Assembly: GCA_023265025.1 (NCBI GenBank)
Contig: JAHFUP010000036.1
Location: forward strand, 1 to 46,945
DNA from: Acidimicrobiia bacterium
GTDB taxonomy: Bacteria; Actinomycetota; Acidimicrobiia; Acidimicrobiales; AC-14
Reading direction: 5' to 3'
DNA: 46,945 nt
Of the stretch, positions 8,728-16,544 are shown piece by piece; within the stretch, counting starts at the first letter, position 1; every line of letters starts with the position of its first letter. The translations under genes and the position numbers were made by a program. The notes under the pieces were generated by a model. That model saw only the letters and a list, made by a program, of their open reading frames with translations, was not told the origin of the DNA and ran no database searches.

Positions 8728-9569
8728 TTGGCCCGGCCCCACCGCGGGTTGAAGCGGGGCTCCAGGGCCACGCCGATGAGGGAGAAGCCGAAGATGGCGA
8801 ACGTCAGGGCCAGGCCGAAGGGGAGCAGCCACCACACCCACACCGAGCCCAGCTTGATCTGCGAACTGCTGATGGCCCGCTGCATCTCCGCCCCCCAGCT
8901 CACCGCCGCCGGGTCGCCCAGCCCGAGGAAGCTCAGGCCGGCCTCGACCGCCACCGCCACGCCGGCCACGAAGACCATGTTGGCTGCGATCACCGGCCCG
9001 AGGGCGGGGATGAGGTGGCGGCGGATCACGTACAGCGGCCCGCCGCCGAAGCCCCGGGCGGTGCCGACGTAGCCCCGGTGCCGCAGGCTCAGGGTCTGGC
9101 TGCGGACGATCCGCGCTGTCTGGGGCCACAGGAACAGGCCGATCATCACGATCGAGGTGGACAGGCTGGGGCCGGCGAGGGCGCCCACGAAGATGAGCAG
9201 GGGCAGCAGGGGCAGGCCGAGGAAGACGTCGACCAGCCGCATCACCGCGCTGTCGACCAGCCCGCCCCGCAGACCGGCGGTGAGCCCCAGGGCGATGCCG
9301 ATCAACAGGACCAGGGCGGTGGTGCACACGGCCACCACCAGTGTCGTCCGGCTGCCCCACACCAGCCGGGACAGGATGTCGGCGCCGGCGTCGTTGGTGC
9401 CCAGGAGGTGGTGGCGCGACGGGCTCTGGAACGACGCCTCGGATATCACCTTGGGGCCGTAGGGGGCGATCCAGGGGGCGAACACGCCGACGGCGACGAC
9501 GGTCGACAGCATGGCGACGCCCACGGTGAGGGTGGGCGACCGGCGCAGGGCGCCCAGCACCGACCTCAC
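8724..9569 (-). CDS. ABC transporter permease, DppC-like
   Basis: Inner-membrane permease, 281 residues. GTG 9569 overlaps the TGA of the upstream permease (GTGA), so translation is coupled. An N-terminal membrane helix and periplasmic loop (GTNDAGADILSRLVWGSRTT, a DppC/OppC hallmark) are followed by about five hydrophobic segments. The EAA-type loop contact motif is seen around RGFGGGPLYVIRRHLIPAL. It ends with a 4-nt overlap into the binding-protein gene. The pairing with DppB and the fused ATPase (3036-4790) follows from family knowledge. Confidence 0.93.
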   Translation of the reverse strand: MRSVLGALRRSPTLTVGVAMLSTVVAVGVFAPWIAPYGPKVISEASFQSPSRHHLLGTNDAGADILSRLVWGSRTTLVVAVCTTALVLLIGIALGLTAGLRGGLVDSAVMRLVDVFLGLPLLPLLIFVGALAGPSLSTSIVMIGLFLWPQTARIVRSQTLSLRHRGYVGTARGFGGGPLYVIRRHLIPALGPVIAANMVFVAGVAVAVEAGLSFLGLGDPAAVSWGAEMQRAISSSQIKLGSVWVWWLLPFGLALTFAIFGFSLIGVALEPRFNPRWGRAK

Positions 9570-10642
9570 GCCGACGTGCGGGGGTCGAGGCGGCGGTAGA
9601 GCAGGTCGACGAACAGGTTCACCGTCACCACGGTCAGGGTCAGCACGAGGAAAGCGCCCTGCAGGGCCGGGTAGTCGCGGACGCCGATCGAGTTGAACAT
9701 GTAGCCACCGACGCCGGGATAGTTGAAGATCCGCTCGATGAAGATCACGCTGGTGATGGCCAGGCTGAACTGCAGGCCGATGACCGACACGACGGGCAGC
9801 AGGGCGTTGCGCCCGGCGTAGCCGTACTTGAGCCGCCGCTCCCGCAGGCCCTTGGCCCGGCCGCCGAGGAGGTAGTCCGAGCCGAGCTCGCTGACCATCG
9901 ACGAGCGCATCACCAGGTACTGGTAGGTGGCGGCGTCGAGCCCCATCATGGTGGCCGGGAGGGCCAGGTGGCGGGCCACGTCGGCCACCTTGGCCACGCC
10001 GGTGTAGCTGTTGAACGGGTCGGCGCCGCCGCCGTAGGGGAAGAGACCGAGCTTGGCCGTGAGCACGATGAACGCCGCCGCTCCGATCACGAAGATCGGG
10101 AGGTTCTGGTACGCGAGGAAGAAGGCCAGCAGCCCGCGGTCGACCCGTTTGCCCCGCTTCCATCCGGAATGCACGCCGAGGGGGATGCTGATGAGCATCG
10201 ACACCCCGGTGGCGGTGAGAATCAGCAGGAACGACCAGGCCACCTTGCCGCCGAGGTCGGCCCGCACCGGGCGGTTGTTGTAGACGGACACGCCCAGGTC
10301 GCCGTGGGCCAGCCCGGCGAGGTAGTGGACGTACTGCTCGGGGATCGACTTGTCGAGGCCGTAGTACTTCTCGAGGTTGGCCCGCGTCTGGTCGTCTTGG
10401 ATGTAGGTCTGCGAGCCGAAGGCCATCAGGCCGTCGATGGGGTCGCCGGGCATGAGGCGGGGGATGGCGAAGTTGCACGTCACCAGCACGAACACCGTGA
10501 CCGCGTAGCTGACAAGGGGTGCCCACCACGCCCGCCGGCGCTGCGCCGGGGCGCTGTCCAGGCCGACCGGGCCGCCGTCGTCGTCGAGGATGAGGCCGGC
10601 GGGAGCCTCTCCGGCCAACCCGGCGTCCGCCATCGGGCTCAC
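9566..10642 (-). CDS. ABC transporter permease, DppB-like
   Basis: Inner-membrane permease, 358 residues, first gene of the permease-permease-binding protein operon. The GTG start at 10642 has GGGAG upstream; ATG 10633 is an alternative. DppB/OppB features: a membrane helix with RLMPGDPID soon after it, the periplasmic GLAHGDLGVSVYNNRPV segment, and the EAA loop YLVMRSSMVSELGSDYLLGGRAKGL (only partly quoted by family comparison), then RNALLPVVSVIG and a C-terminal IERIFNYPG motif. There is an unusual N-terminal extension of about 40 residues before the first helix. Only 46 bp separate it from the secreted protein gene upstream (stop 10689). Confidence 0.93.
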   Translation of the reverse strand: MSPMADAGLAGEAPAGLILDDDGGPVGLDSAPAQRRRAWWAPLVSYAVTVFVLVTCNFAIPRLMPGDPIDGLMAFGSQTYIQDDQTRANLEKYYGLDKSIPEQYVHYLAGLAHGDLGVSVYNNRPVRADLGGKVAWSFLLILTATGVSMLISIPLGVHSGWKRGKRVDRGLLAFFLAYQNLPIFVIGAAAFIVLTAKLGLFPYGGGADPFNSYTGVAKVADVARHLALPATMMGLDAATYQYLVMRSSMVSELGSDYLLGGRAKGLRERRLKYGYAGRNALLPVVSVIGLQFSLAITSVIFIERIFNYPGVGGYMFNSIGVRDYPALQGAFLVLTLTVVTVNLFVDLLYRRLDPRTSA

Positions 10643-10688
10643 GGGGCTCCCGCCCCGTGAATGCTCCCGGAGCGGCCTCCCGGGCCGC

Positions 10689-11765
10689 TCACGGATCGTG
10701 GGGCAGGGCGCCCCTGGAGACGCCCCTCCTCCGGTTGACGAGCACGGCGACGATGACCACCATGAGCACCACCGCGGCGGCTACCGCGAGCAGGACGCCG
10801 GCCCCACCGCCTCCGGAGGAGTCGCCGATGGGCGCCGGCGCCGCGGTGCCGGGCACCGGCGTCGTCGGCGAAGACGGCGGGAGCGTCGTCGTGGGCAGCG
10901 ACGGCGGCAGCGTCGTCGGGGGGACCGTGGTGGACCCGACCCTGACGGTGGGGGGCGTGTTCGGGAACGCGTTCCCCTTGGCCGAGCAGCGGACCTGGCC
11001 GACGATCGAGTCGCCGATGGCGATGTCGCCCAGCAGGTACATGTGGTAGCCGTTGACGGTGATCGAGCCGTCGGGGTCGATGAACTGCTCGTTGTAGACG
11101 ATCCTGTAGCGGTCCCCGACGTTGGTCAGAATCCCGGTCCGGGTGAAGTTGGGCGGGGGATTGTCGGGGAGCTTCTCCTCGTCGAGCGGCTCGCCGGCCG
11201 GCGTCGTGGAGTGCGACATGACCGCACCGACGAACCGGACCGAGCCGGTGGCGCCGGTCTCGTTCGCGGTGCAGGTGGCGTGCAGCTCCTCGCCCTGTGT
11301 CGGCGGCAGCGGCCCGAAGCCGCCCGGCGACTTCGGATCCGGAGGGTTGCGCTGGACGATGTCGACGGTGCTGGTGACCGATCCCCTTGGGCCGAGCGTG
11401 CCCTTGGTGGTCACGGTGGTCGGGCCGGACGGCGGCGCCACGTCGACCCCGGTGGCCGGCCAGATTCCACCGAAGATGTGGGCCGGCCCGTACACCGCCG
11501 AGCCGGACGCCTCGAAGGCGGTCAACGGCTGCTCGGCGCCCGTCGCCGGCAGCCGCACGTCGGGCAGCGGCCCGACGGCCACCTGCGGCCCGCCGAAGAG
11601 GCCGACCTTGGTCCAGTGGCCGAACGCGCCGCCGCTGACCACGGTGACGTCGGCGCCGGCGGGAGCCGGCCCGATCACCGTCGCCGACGCGGCGAGCATC
11701 AACCCGGCGATCACCACCATCAACCGCTTCCTCAGGATCCCTCCACCGCCACGAGGGTGGTCCAC
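10689..11765 (-). CDS. secreted single-module choice-of-anchor-P-like protein with C-terminal anchor
   Basis: GTG 11765 is chosen because GGGGAG lies 7 nt upstream; an ORF extension to 11852 lacks these signals. The 358 residues comprise a signal peptide (RKRLMVVIAGLMLAASA, cleavage near AGA-D), then one copy of the module also seen twice in 5019-6980 and once in 14945-16429 (GGAFGHWTKVGLFGGP, YGPAHIFGGIWP, PPSGPTTV, NFTRTGILTNVGDRY, VNGYHMYLLGDIAIGD). A Thr/Pro-rich linker (TTLPPSLPTTTLPP) leads to a Gly-rich stretch, a long hydrophobic helix and the basic NRRRG tail. It is likely an envelope-anchored protein of unknown function. It lies immediately upstream of the permease operon on the same strand, so cotranscription is possible. 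Confidence 0.85.
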   Translation of the reverse strand: MDHPRGGGGILRKRLMVVIAGLMLAASATVIGPAPAGADVTVVSGGAFGHWTKVGLFGGPQVAVGPLPDVRLPATGAEQPLTAFEASGSAVYGPAHIFGGIWPATGVDVAPPSGPTTVTTKGTLGPRGSVTSTVDIVQRNPPDPKSPGGFGPLPPTQGEELHATCTANETGATGSVRFVGAVMSHSTTPAGEPLDEEKLPDNPPPNFTRTGILTNVGDRYRIVYNEQFIDPDGSITVNGYHMYLLGDIAIGDSIVGQVRCSAKGNAFPNTPPTVRVGSTTVPPTTLPPSLPTTTLPPSSPTTPVPGTAAPAPIGDSSGGGGAGVLLAVAAAVVLMVVIVAVLVNRRRGVSRGALPHDP

Positions 11766-11872
11766 TCGCCGTCTCCCCTCAACCGAACCGGCCCACACCG
11801 TTCGGGACCATCCGACTGTACCACGAGCGGCACTCTGCGTGCCTCTCATCACACCTCAGGGGTTTCCGTGCC

Positions 11873-13012
11873 TCAAGCCCCCACGCACGGTTGGTTCACC
11901 TTGGTGAGCTTGTTGGACTTCCAGACGTTGCTGCCGCACGCCGGCGTGTTGCCGTCGTAGCCGTCGAACTGGCCGTTGCCCGTCCCGCTGTTGCCGCTGA
12001 TCTTGTTCTTCGGCGGGCCGGGGTTGGCGCTGCCCACGGTGTCGATGGCGATGCCGAACGTCACGTTCTGGTTGGTCACGTTGTCGGTGATCACGGTCTT
12101 GGAGGCGGCCACCGGTTGGGGGACGGCGAAGAGGCGGATGCCGCTGCCTTGGCCGCTGGTCCCGTTGTTGTGGCTCATGTTCTTGGAGATCTCGTTCCCC
12201 TCGTTCCCGGGCGTGCCCGCGCACCCGACCTGGGGGTCGGTGCACGTGGGCAGCACGCAGATGCCCTCAGCGCCGCTGTTGGTGACCGTGTTGCCGATCA
12301 GCTTGTTGTTGTTGGCCCCCGGGCCCTCGATGCGGATGCCCATGTCCTGGCGGCCCATGCTCGGGTCGGCCGGCAGCATGTTGTTGTCGCTGACCGTGTT
12401 GTCGCGGACCTCGTTCTTGGTGCAGGCGCCGACGAGCGAGATGCCGGAGAAGGGTCCGTTGCGGCGGACGGTATTGCCCCGGATGATGTTGCCCGTCGAG
12501 TCCTTCACCGTGATGCCGTCGCCGAAGTCGCCCTCGGCCGAGCCGATGTTGTCCTGGGCGGTCACGTTCTCGATCACGTTCTTCGAGCCGCCGGCGATGG
12601 CGACGCCGGCGCCGAACCCGGTGACGGTGCCCTTGCGGACGGTGACGCCTTTGACGTCGCGCACGAGGATGCCGGGATGGGCGGCGGAGGACCCGCGCCC
12701 GGTGATGGTGAACCCACCCAGGTCGACGACCACATTGTCGGCGGTCACGATGAGCGCCGGCCCACCGCTGCCGGAGAGGTCCCCGTCGAGGGTGATGCTG
12801 GCCGTGATCTCCTGGCCGAAGGCGACGGCCGCGGGCTCTCGGATGGGGCCGTTGTAGTCACCCTTGAGGAGCTTGGTGAGCACCGAACGGGCCTCGGCCT
12901 TGGAGCTGTAGCCCGGCGGGTCGTTCACGGCCAGCACCTTGCCGTTGGAGGCCTTTACCCGGAACTCCCACTTGCCCTCGGCACCTTTGTAGACCTCGCC
13001 ACTACCGGCCAT
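11873..13012 (-). CDS. DUF1508 (YegP-type) plus right-handed beta-helix protein
   Basis: 379 residues from ATG 13012 (GGGAG about 6 nt upstream; ATG 13024 adds four residues). Residues 3-55 match the YegP/DUF1508 pattern (EVYKGAEGKWEFRVKASNGKVL, then YSSKAEARSVL in split form). Residues of about 70-375 are parallel beta-helix repeats with many NxI/GNTV/DN rungs (VRKGTVTGFGAGVAI, IIRGNTVRRNG, NEVRDNTVSDNN, LIGNTVTNSGAEG), as in pectate-lyase-like or NosD-like proteins. No signal peptide is visible, which is odd for this fold. No catalytic residues could be assigned. It lies just downstream of the subtilase/I9 pair on the same strand, which also lacks a signal peptide. Confidence 0.82.
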   Translation of the reverse strand: MAGSGEVYKGAEGKWEFRVKASNGKVLAVNDPPGYSSKAEARSVLTKLLKGDYNGPIREPAAVAFGQEITASITLDGDLSGSGGPALIVTADNVVVDLGGFTITGRGSSAAHPGILVRDVKGVTVRKGTVTGFGAGVAIAGGSKNVIENVTAQDNIGSAEGDFGDGITVKDSTGNIIRGNTVRRNGPFSGISLVGACTKNEVRDNTVSDNNMLPADPSMGRQDMGIRIEGPGANNNKLIGNTVTNSGAEGICVLPTCTDPQVGCAGTPGNEGNEISKNMSHNNGTSGQGSGIRLFAVPQPVAASKTVITDNVTNQNVTFGIAIDTVGSANPGPPKNKISGNSGTGNGQFDGYDGNTPACGSNVWKSNKLTKVNQPCVGA

Positions 13013-13059
13013 CGCCACTCCCATCGTCGTTTCCGCTGAACAAAACCTAGCCCCGCCGT

Positions 13060-13317
13060 CTACTCCGGAGGACCCTGGATCCGATGCCGCGTGTCGGGCA
13101 CCGGGTAGCTGCGCTCCGGCGCGACCACCCAGTCACCCAGGTCGTCGACCAGCGCGGCGACTAGGTCCGGGTCCGCGTCCACGACCACCATGCGGGGCGA
13201 CTGCTCGACCACCTTGGCACCGCGGAGGGCGTGGATCCTCGCGACGTCGGCCGCCGGCGGTGCGCCGGTGCCGCGGTAGCGCAGGACGAACGTCGATCGG
13301 CGGGGGATGCCCGTTAC
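13060..13317 (-). CDS. I9-like inhibitor/propeptide domain without a normal start codon
   Basis: About 85 codons in the -1 frame relative to the subtilase, reading from its stop region. The pattern STFVLRYRG, then a helix (ADVARIHALRG), AKVVEQSPRMVVVDAD, a second helix (LVAALVDDLG) and WVVAPERSYPVPD resembles the ferredoxin-like I9 inhibitor/propeptide fold of subtilases. No ATG, GTG or TTG precedes the domain. The codon at the expected coupled-start position (13317-13315) is GTA, exactly where a GTGA overlap would be if one base differed. The subtilase frame also carries CCCAAAG (13326-13332, minus strand) with CCA AAG in frame, a possible -1 slippery heptamer, and a G run where one lost base would restore a fusion. 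Expression mode and exact start are unresolved. Confidence 0.6.
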   Translation of the reverse strand, partial: VTGIPRRSTFVLRYRGTGAPPAADVARIHALRGAKVVEQSPRMVVVDADPDLVAALVDDLGDWVVAPERSYPVPDTRHRIQGPPE

Positions 13318-14810
13318 CCCTCGGCCTTTGGGATGCCGAGGCCTTCGAAGGTGGGCCCGAAGCCCAGCGGCTTGGCCGATGCCAGCACCGCCTTCACGAT
13401 GGCCTCGGCCCGCCGGGCGTTGCGCTTCATCTTGATGATCGGGGTGCCGGCGATGGCCCGGGCCGCGGCGCCCACCGCTGCGGGGCAGGCCATCGACGTG
13501 CCGCTGATCTCGGCGTACGAGCCTGGGACGGTCGACATGATCCCCACGCCCGGCCCGGTGAGGTCGACCTCGGGGCCGACGTTCGAGAACCCGGCCACGA
13601 AGTTCTTCTTGTCGGTGCCGTAGGGCGCGGCGACCTCTTCGGCGGCCGCCGCGCTGGTCGGGAACGTGCCCTTGCGGCCGGTGGCGGACACGGCCAGCGC
13701 CTTGCCCTCCGCCGCCGGGTAGCTCACCGGCGAGCGGTCGTCGTTGCCCGAGGCGATGATGCAGAGGCTCCCGGCGGCGTAGGCGTCGTCGATGGCGGCC
13801 TTGAGCACGGGATCCGGCGGGCCGCCGCCGAGGCTCATATTGATCAGGTCGCACTTCTCGGCGACGGCGACGTCGATGGCCTTGGCGATGGCGAAGCTCG
13901 ACGCCGAGCCCGACCCCTTGGCGAAGACGCGGTAGGCCCGCAAGGTGACGCCGGGCGCCACGCCGCGGAGCCCGGCCGGCGGTGTGCCGCGGGCGGCGAT
14001 GATGCCGGCGACGTGGGTGCCGTGGGCCCTGCCGTTGTCGCCGAAGTCGTTGCGGTTCTCGCCGGGCACGGTGTTGGCGCCGCCGGCGATGACCAGGTCG
14101 GGGTGCTTGCTCACGCCGGTGTCGATGACCCCGACGGTGACGCCGGCGCCGACGTTGAGGTCGGCGTTCCCGTAGAAGTGGCGCAGCCCGTCCTTGTAGC
14201 CGAGGTCCAGCGGGGCGACCGTCACAACGGTGCCCGTCTTGATGGCCAGCTTCTTCTTGATGAGGCTCCAGTTGGCGTCGAGCGGGTAGACGTACAGCCG
14301 GTCGAGGGTGATGCTGGCCTTGCCGAGGGCGAGGGTCACCTTGCCGTCGTCACCGGTGACGCCCTGGGCGCCGGTGCGGGCCTTGAAGTCCACGAACGCC
14401 ACGATGAAGGCGTTGGCCACAGGGGTGTTGCCCTTCTTGGACACGACCTGCAGGGTGATGGTGGCCGCGGCGGCGGCCGCCCTGATGCCGCCGACCACCT
14501 CCTCTGGCTCGACCATGGCCGGCGTGTAGTAGTGGACCGGGACGAGCCGGAGGTCGGGTCGCTGGGCCCGCACTGCGAGGGCCGCCTCCGCCGACAGTTC
14601 GACGAGCTTGGCCCCGTCCGGGCCGATCGAGTCGACGACCTGCATGGGCACGGTGCCCCCGTCGATGCTCAGGGACCGCTTGCCGCCGGGCTCGGCGGCG
14701 CGGAGGAACTCCTGGGCTTCGGGACTGGCGGTTGTCCCCCGGGCCCGGAGGCCCTGCGGAGGAAGGAGGACGTACTGCTCCGTCTGGGTCGACTTCGCCA
14801 TGGAACGCAT
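13314..14810 (-). CDS. S8 subtilisin-like serine protease
   Basis: 498-residue subtilase. Residues of about 8-95 look like a propeptide (EQYVLLPP, then AKLVELSAEAALAV and LVPVHYY). Residues of about 115-165 form a beta-sandwich insert (VANAFIVAFVDF...GDDGKVTLALG). The catalytic domain is from about 215, with Asp230 (GVIDTGVS), His263 (HGTHVAGI), Asn356 of the oxyanion hole (SGNDD) and Ser439 (SGTSMACPAA). All triad residues are present. There is no signal peptide after ATG 14810 or the alternative ATG 14801, so secretion is not evident. AAGGA precedes the first ATG closely. The downstream I9-like frame suggests that the enzyme works with a separate or C-terminal propeptide/inhibitor. Confidence 0.92.
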   Translation of the reverse strand: MRSMAKSTQTEQYVLLPPQGLRARGTTASPEAQEFLRAAEPGGKRSLSIDGGTVPMQVVDSIGPDGAKLVELSAEAALAVRAQRPDLRLVPVHYYTPAMVEPEEVVGGIRAAAAAATITLQVVSKKGNTPVANAFIVAFVDFKARTGAQGVTGDDGKVTLALGKASITLDRLYVYPLDANWSLIKKKLAIKTGTVVTVAPLDLGYKDGLRHFYGNADLNVGAGVTVGVIDTGVSKHPDLVIAGGANTVPGENRNDFGDNGRAHGTHVAGIIAARGTPPAGLRGVAPGVTLRAYRVFAKGSGSASSFAIAKAIDVAVAEKCDLINMSLGGGPPDPVLKAAIDDAYAAGSLCIIASGNDDRSPVSYPAAEGKALAVSATGRKGTFPTSAAAAEEVAAPYGTDKKNFVAGFSNVGPEVDLTGPGVGIMSTVPGSYAEISGTSMACPAAVGAAARAIAGTPIIKMKRNARRAEAIVKAVLASAKPLGFGPTFEGLGIPKAEG

Positions 14811-14893
14811 TCGTCCTTTCGCCAGGGATCTCGTCCGGAACTGTCGCGCACTTCGCCCCGTCGCGCCACGATCACCCGGCGCGTGTCACCAGA

Positions 14894-14934
14894 AATGAGA
14901 AACGGGAGCCCGGGTAGGCATCCCGTTTCTCATT
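14894..14934. terminator. 14-bp perfect inverted repeat, probable terminator
   Basis: AATGAGAAACGGGA (14894-14907) and its exact reverse complement (14921-14934) are separated by a 13-nt loop. It lies just past the stop of the minus-strand gene 14945-16429 and before the start of the subtilase gene. The A/T-rich outer ends could support intrinsic termination on either strand. Confidence 0.7.
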
Positions 14935-14944
14935 CAGCCGGTCG

Positions 14945-16429
14945 TCACGCCGGGCACTTGGCCAGCGCCGCGTCGATCGAGGCGTTGGCTGCGGCCCGGA
15001 CGGCATTGAGCCGCGCCAGCAGGGCGTCACGTTGCGACCCCGGCGGCACCTGGGGGATGACGGCGGCCCGGACGGCGTCGATCTGGGCGTTCACCGAGGC
15101 CCGGGTGGCCAGGAGTTGGGCCCGACACGCGTTGTTCGGGGCGATCGTCGTGCTGGTGCTGGAGCTGCTCGTCGGCGGGAGCGTGGTGCTTGTGCTCGTC
15201 GACGTGCTCGATGTCGGCGGCAGGGTCGTACTCGTGCTCGTGCTCGTGCTCGTCGAGGTGCTCGTGCTGGTGGAGGTGCTGGTGCTCGTCGACGTGCTGG
15301 TGGAGGTGCTGGAGGTCGGCGGCAGCGTCGTGCTCGTGCTGGTCGACGTGCTGGTGGAGGTGCTCGTGCTGGTCGACGTGCTCGTGCTCGTCGAGGTGCT
15401 CGTGCTGGTGGAGGTGCTGGTGCTGGTCGACGTGCTCGTGCTGGTGCTCGTCGACGTGCTGGTGCTGGTGCTGGTGCTGGTGCTGGTCGACGTCGACGTC
15501 GACGTGCTGGTTGTCGTGACCGGCGTGGTCGCCACGCCGCAGGTCACCGACCCGACGATCATGTCGCCGACGGCCGTCGGGCCGAGCAGGCTCATGTGGG
15601 CGGCGTTGACGGTGAGGGAACCGTCCGGGTTCACGATCTGCTCGTTGAGGACGATGGAGTAGCTGTCCCCGACGTGGTCGATGGTGCCGCTGCGGGTGTA
15701 GTTCGGTGCCGGGTTGGCGGGGATCGGTTCGGTGACGATGGGGAGCTGGGTGTTGACGTCGTACTTGGTCTCGAGGATGCCGTTGACGAACGAAGCCGAG
15801 CCGGTGACAGTCTTGGCCCCGGTGGCGGGGTTCGTCTCGGACGCGGTGCAGGTGCTGCTCACCACGTCGGCGATGAACGGCCCGGGACCGACGCCGCCGG
15901 GCGGGTCCTGCGCCGGCGAGAAGAGGGTGATGGCGGTGTTGCAGGTCACCGACCCGAGGGGGCCCGTCGTGCCGTTGCAGCCGACCGTGATGGGCCCGGA
16001 TGGCGGCGCCGCAGGCTGGCTATCGGGCCAGATGCCGCCGAAGATGACGGCGGGGCCGTACGAGGCCTTGGCCCCGTCGGGGTCGGACTGGGAGACGGAT
16101 CCGCCGGCGGGCGGCAGGGTCACCGAGGGACTCGACGAGGCGGCGGCGCTCGCCGCGGGGACGCAGCCGGGGGGCACGTTGGTGGCGGTGCAGATCTGCT
16201 GGCCGAATCCGCGGAGCATCGACGGGCCACCGAAGAGGCTGACGTCGGTGAGGTAGCCGTACGCGCTTCCCTGGACCGTCGTCACGTCGGCGCCCGAGGG
16301 GCCGGCGAGGGTCAGTATCCAGGCGGTCAGAGCCACGACGAGCCCGATCGCCATCCGTCGGGCACCGGGACTGATCGTCATCGACGGCCGGGTCCCCGGC
16401 CACGTCGGTACCCCGCCTCTTCGTGCCAT
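14945..16429 (-). CDS. secreted choice-of-anchor-P-like module with long Thr-Ser linker and helical tail
   Basis: ATG 16429 is preceded by GAGGAG at 6 nt. The 494 residues comprise a signal peptide (ISPGARRMAIGLVVALTAW, cleavage near SGA-D), then a module of about 270 residues very close to module 1 of 5019-6980 (SAYGYLTDVSLFGGPSMLRG, FGQQICTATNVPPGC, PPGGVGPGPFIADVV, NYTRSGTIDHVGDSYS, VNAAHMSLLGPTAVGD). A Thr-Ser repeat of about 125 residues is interrupted by TTLPPTSS blocks. The final roughly 60 residues are predicted helical (RAQLLATRASVNAQIDAVRA..LNAVRAAANASIDAAL) and bounded by two Cys. Unlike its two relatives it has no hydrophobic anchor, so it may be released or held through the helical tail. 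Function is unknown. Confidence 0.85.
   Translation of the reverse strand: MARRGGVPTWPGTRPSMTISPGARRMAIGLVVALTAWILTLAGPSGADVTTVQGSAYGYLTDVSLFGGPSMLRGFGQQICTATNVPPGCVPAASAAASSSPSVTLPPAGGSVSQSDPDGAKASYGPAVIFGGIWPDSQPAAPPSGPITVGCNGTTGPLGSVTCNTAITLFSPAQDPPGGVGPGPFIADVVSSTCTASETNPATGAKTVTGSASFVNGILETKYDVNTQLPIVTEPIPANPAPNYTRSGTIDHVGDSYSIVLNEQIVNPDGSLTVNAAHMSLLGPTAVGDMIVGSVTCGVATTPVTTTSTSTSTSTSTSTSTSTSTSTSTSTSTSTSTSTSTSTSTSTSTSTSTSTSTSTSTSTSTSTTLPPTSSTSTSTSTSTSTSTSTSTSTSTSTSTSTTLPPTSSTSTSTSTTLPPTSSSSTSTTIAPNNACRAQLLATRASVNAQIDAVRAAVIPQVPPGSQRDALLARLNAVRAAANASIDAALAKCPA
15139..15508. repeat. GTGCTGGTCGAC-type minisatellite encoding Thr-Ser repeats
   Basis: Degenerate 6-bp and 12-bp units (GTGCTC/GTGCTG, GTCGAC, GTGGAG) run for about 370 bp, broken by two blocks that encode LPPTSS. 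Codon choice for Thr and Ser varies, so the array is kept at protein level and has diverged from pure DNA slippage. It is similar to 589-729. Confidence 0.8.
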
Positions 16430-16544
16430 GTCGTGCTCCTCGATCCCGCGCCACCAGCACGCAACCTCGCCGATCAGTCTTCCACATGCGGCCACCCGCT
16501 ACACCACATACGGTCAAATACCTCCGAAAGGCGACGGGAGGGCG

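Noticed and set aside
7090-9072. 660-codon plus-strand frame opposite the binding protein
   Set aside because: Antisense shadow; the minus strand has a Tat lipoprotein signal and family-5 motifs.
15139-15508. Possible CRISPR or satellite with non-coding role
   Set aside because: No spacers; continuous coding frame in the secreted protein.
13260-15662. 800-codon plus-strand open frame
   Set aside because: Antisense to the subtilase and to the secreted protein gene; composition is that of a GC-rich shadow frame, and both minus-strand proteins have full motif sets.
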